From positions 70,646 to 77,456 of the forward strand of contig PMDE01000122.1 in assembly GCA_003154335.1 (NCBI GenBank): a stretch of 6,811 bases of DNA, read 5' to 3'. How positions within the stretch are numbered: position 1 is the first letter of the stretch; every line of letters starts with the position of its first letter. Under the pieces are notes generated by a model. The model was given only the letters and a program-made list of their open reading frames with translations, did no database searches and was not told the origin of the DNA. This document shows positions 6,647-6,811 of this stretch, in pieces. The position numbers and the translations under genes are program-made. The stretch is from Methanoregula sp. (GTDB taxonomy: Archaea; Halobacteriota; Methanomicrobia; Methanomicrobiales; Methanospirillaceae).

Positions 6647-6811
6647 ATGGGGAAATCAGTAGATCATGATTACGACCTGTTAGATGAAATCTGCTACTCT
6701 CTCACATCGGCGCTCAAACGGCAGTTTCAGGCTCTATTGTCTACCCTTATGCCACGAATTTTGTTTCAAAATAAAATTGAATCTGCGAAGCATATTCGTG
6801 ACGGTCAAGGA
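6647..6811 (+). CDS. Possible 5' end of an unidentified gene, cut by the window edge
   Basis: From ATG 6647 the frame is open for 55 codons to the right edge, beginning M-G-K-S-V-D-H-D-Y-D-L-L-D-E. An in-frame TAA lies directly upstream, so this is the earliest start. I do not recognise a family. A GGGGGTGGAG stretch at 6623-6632 resembles a Shine-Dalgarno but is 14 nt from the ATG, which is far. A TATA-like TTTATAAC (6584-6591) would give a leader of about 30 nt. An open run of this length arises by chance in several percent of cases, and the minus strand also has a short open end here, so coding is unproven. Confidence 0.3.
   Translation, partial: MGKSVDHDYDLLDEICYSLTSALKRQFQALLSTLMPRILFQNKIESAKHIRDGQG

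Noticed and set aside
1..6811. CRISPR array, insertion sequence, toxin-antitoxin or defence system
   Set aside because: No regularly spaced repeats, transposase motifs, terminal inverted repeats or recognised defence domains were found on either strand.

Overview
The window looks like a chromosomal segment of a methanogenic archaeon, most likely of the Methanomicrobiales (Methanoregula/Methanosphaerula-like). The reasons are two receiver-first histidine kinases with the K-G-G-D-P receiver ending and R-H-D-I-x-N H-box that I associate with that group, an archaeal UPF0147 protein, an Auto_anti-p27 zinc-ribbon protein, TATA-type promoters and T-run terminators. The lineage is an inference from gene content; no rRNA or tRNA is present to confirm it.

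Layout. 1-923 (minus) is the first 307 codons of a DUF475/TerC-like membrane protein that runs off the left edge. 924-1219 is a divergent, AT-rich promoter region. 1235-3613 (plus) is a REC-GAF-PAS-PAS-histidine kinase. A 170-bp spacer with an A/T hairpin and T-run separates it from 3784-5580 (plus), a REC-PAS-PAS-histidine kinase. 5581-5800 is a convergent spacer with no gene. 5801-6064 (minus) is UPF0147. A 79-bp divergent promoter with a self-complementary TATA element leads to 6144-6560 (plus), the Auto_anti-p27 protein, followed by a hairpin plus T8 terminator. 6588-6811 holds only a possible start of an open frame at 6647 that leaves the window.

How the genes relate. The two kinases are paralogues sharing the same N-terminal receiver and C-terminal kinase core, with different sensor modules between them. 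No transmembrane segment is evident in either, so both are probably cytoplasmic. The downstream copy has all standard catalytic residues. The upstream copy has substitutions in the receiver metal site (Asp to Asn), the ATPase N-box (Asn to Tyr) and the G2 box (first Gly lost), which suggests it may be a weak kinase or a partner that does not bind ATP well. The remaining genes are conserved archaeal functions with no evident link to the kinases.

I see no mobile element, CRISPR array, RNA gene or defence system. The main points of interest are the intact/degenerate kinase pair and a duplicated Cys-Ser-Cys-Gly element in the zinc-ribbon protein.
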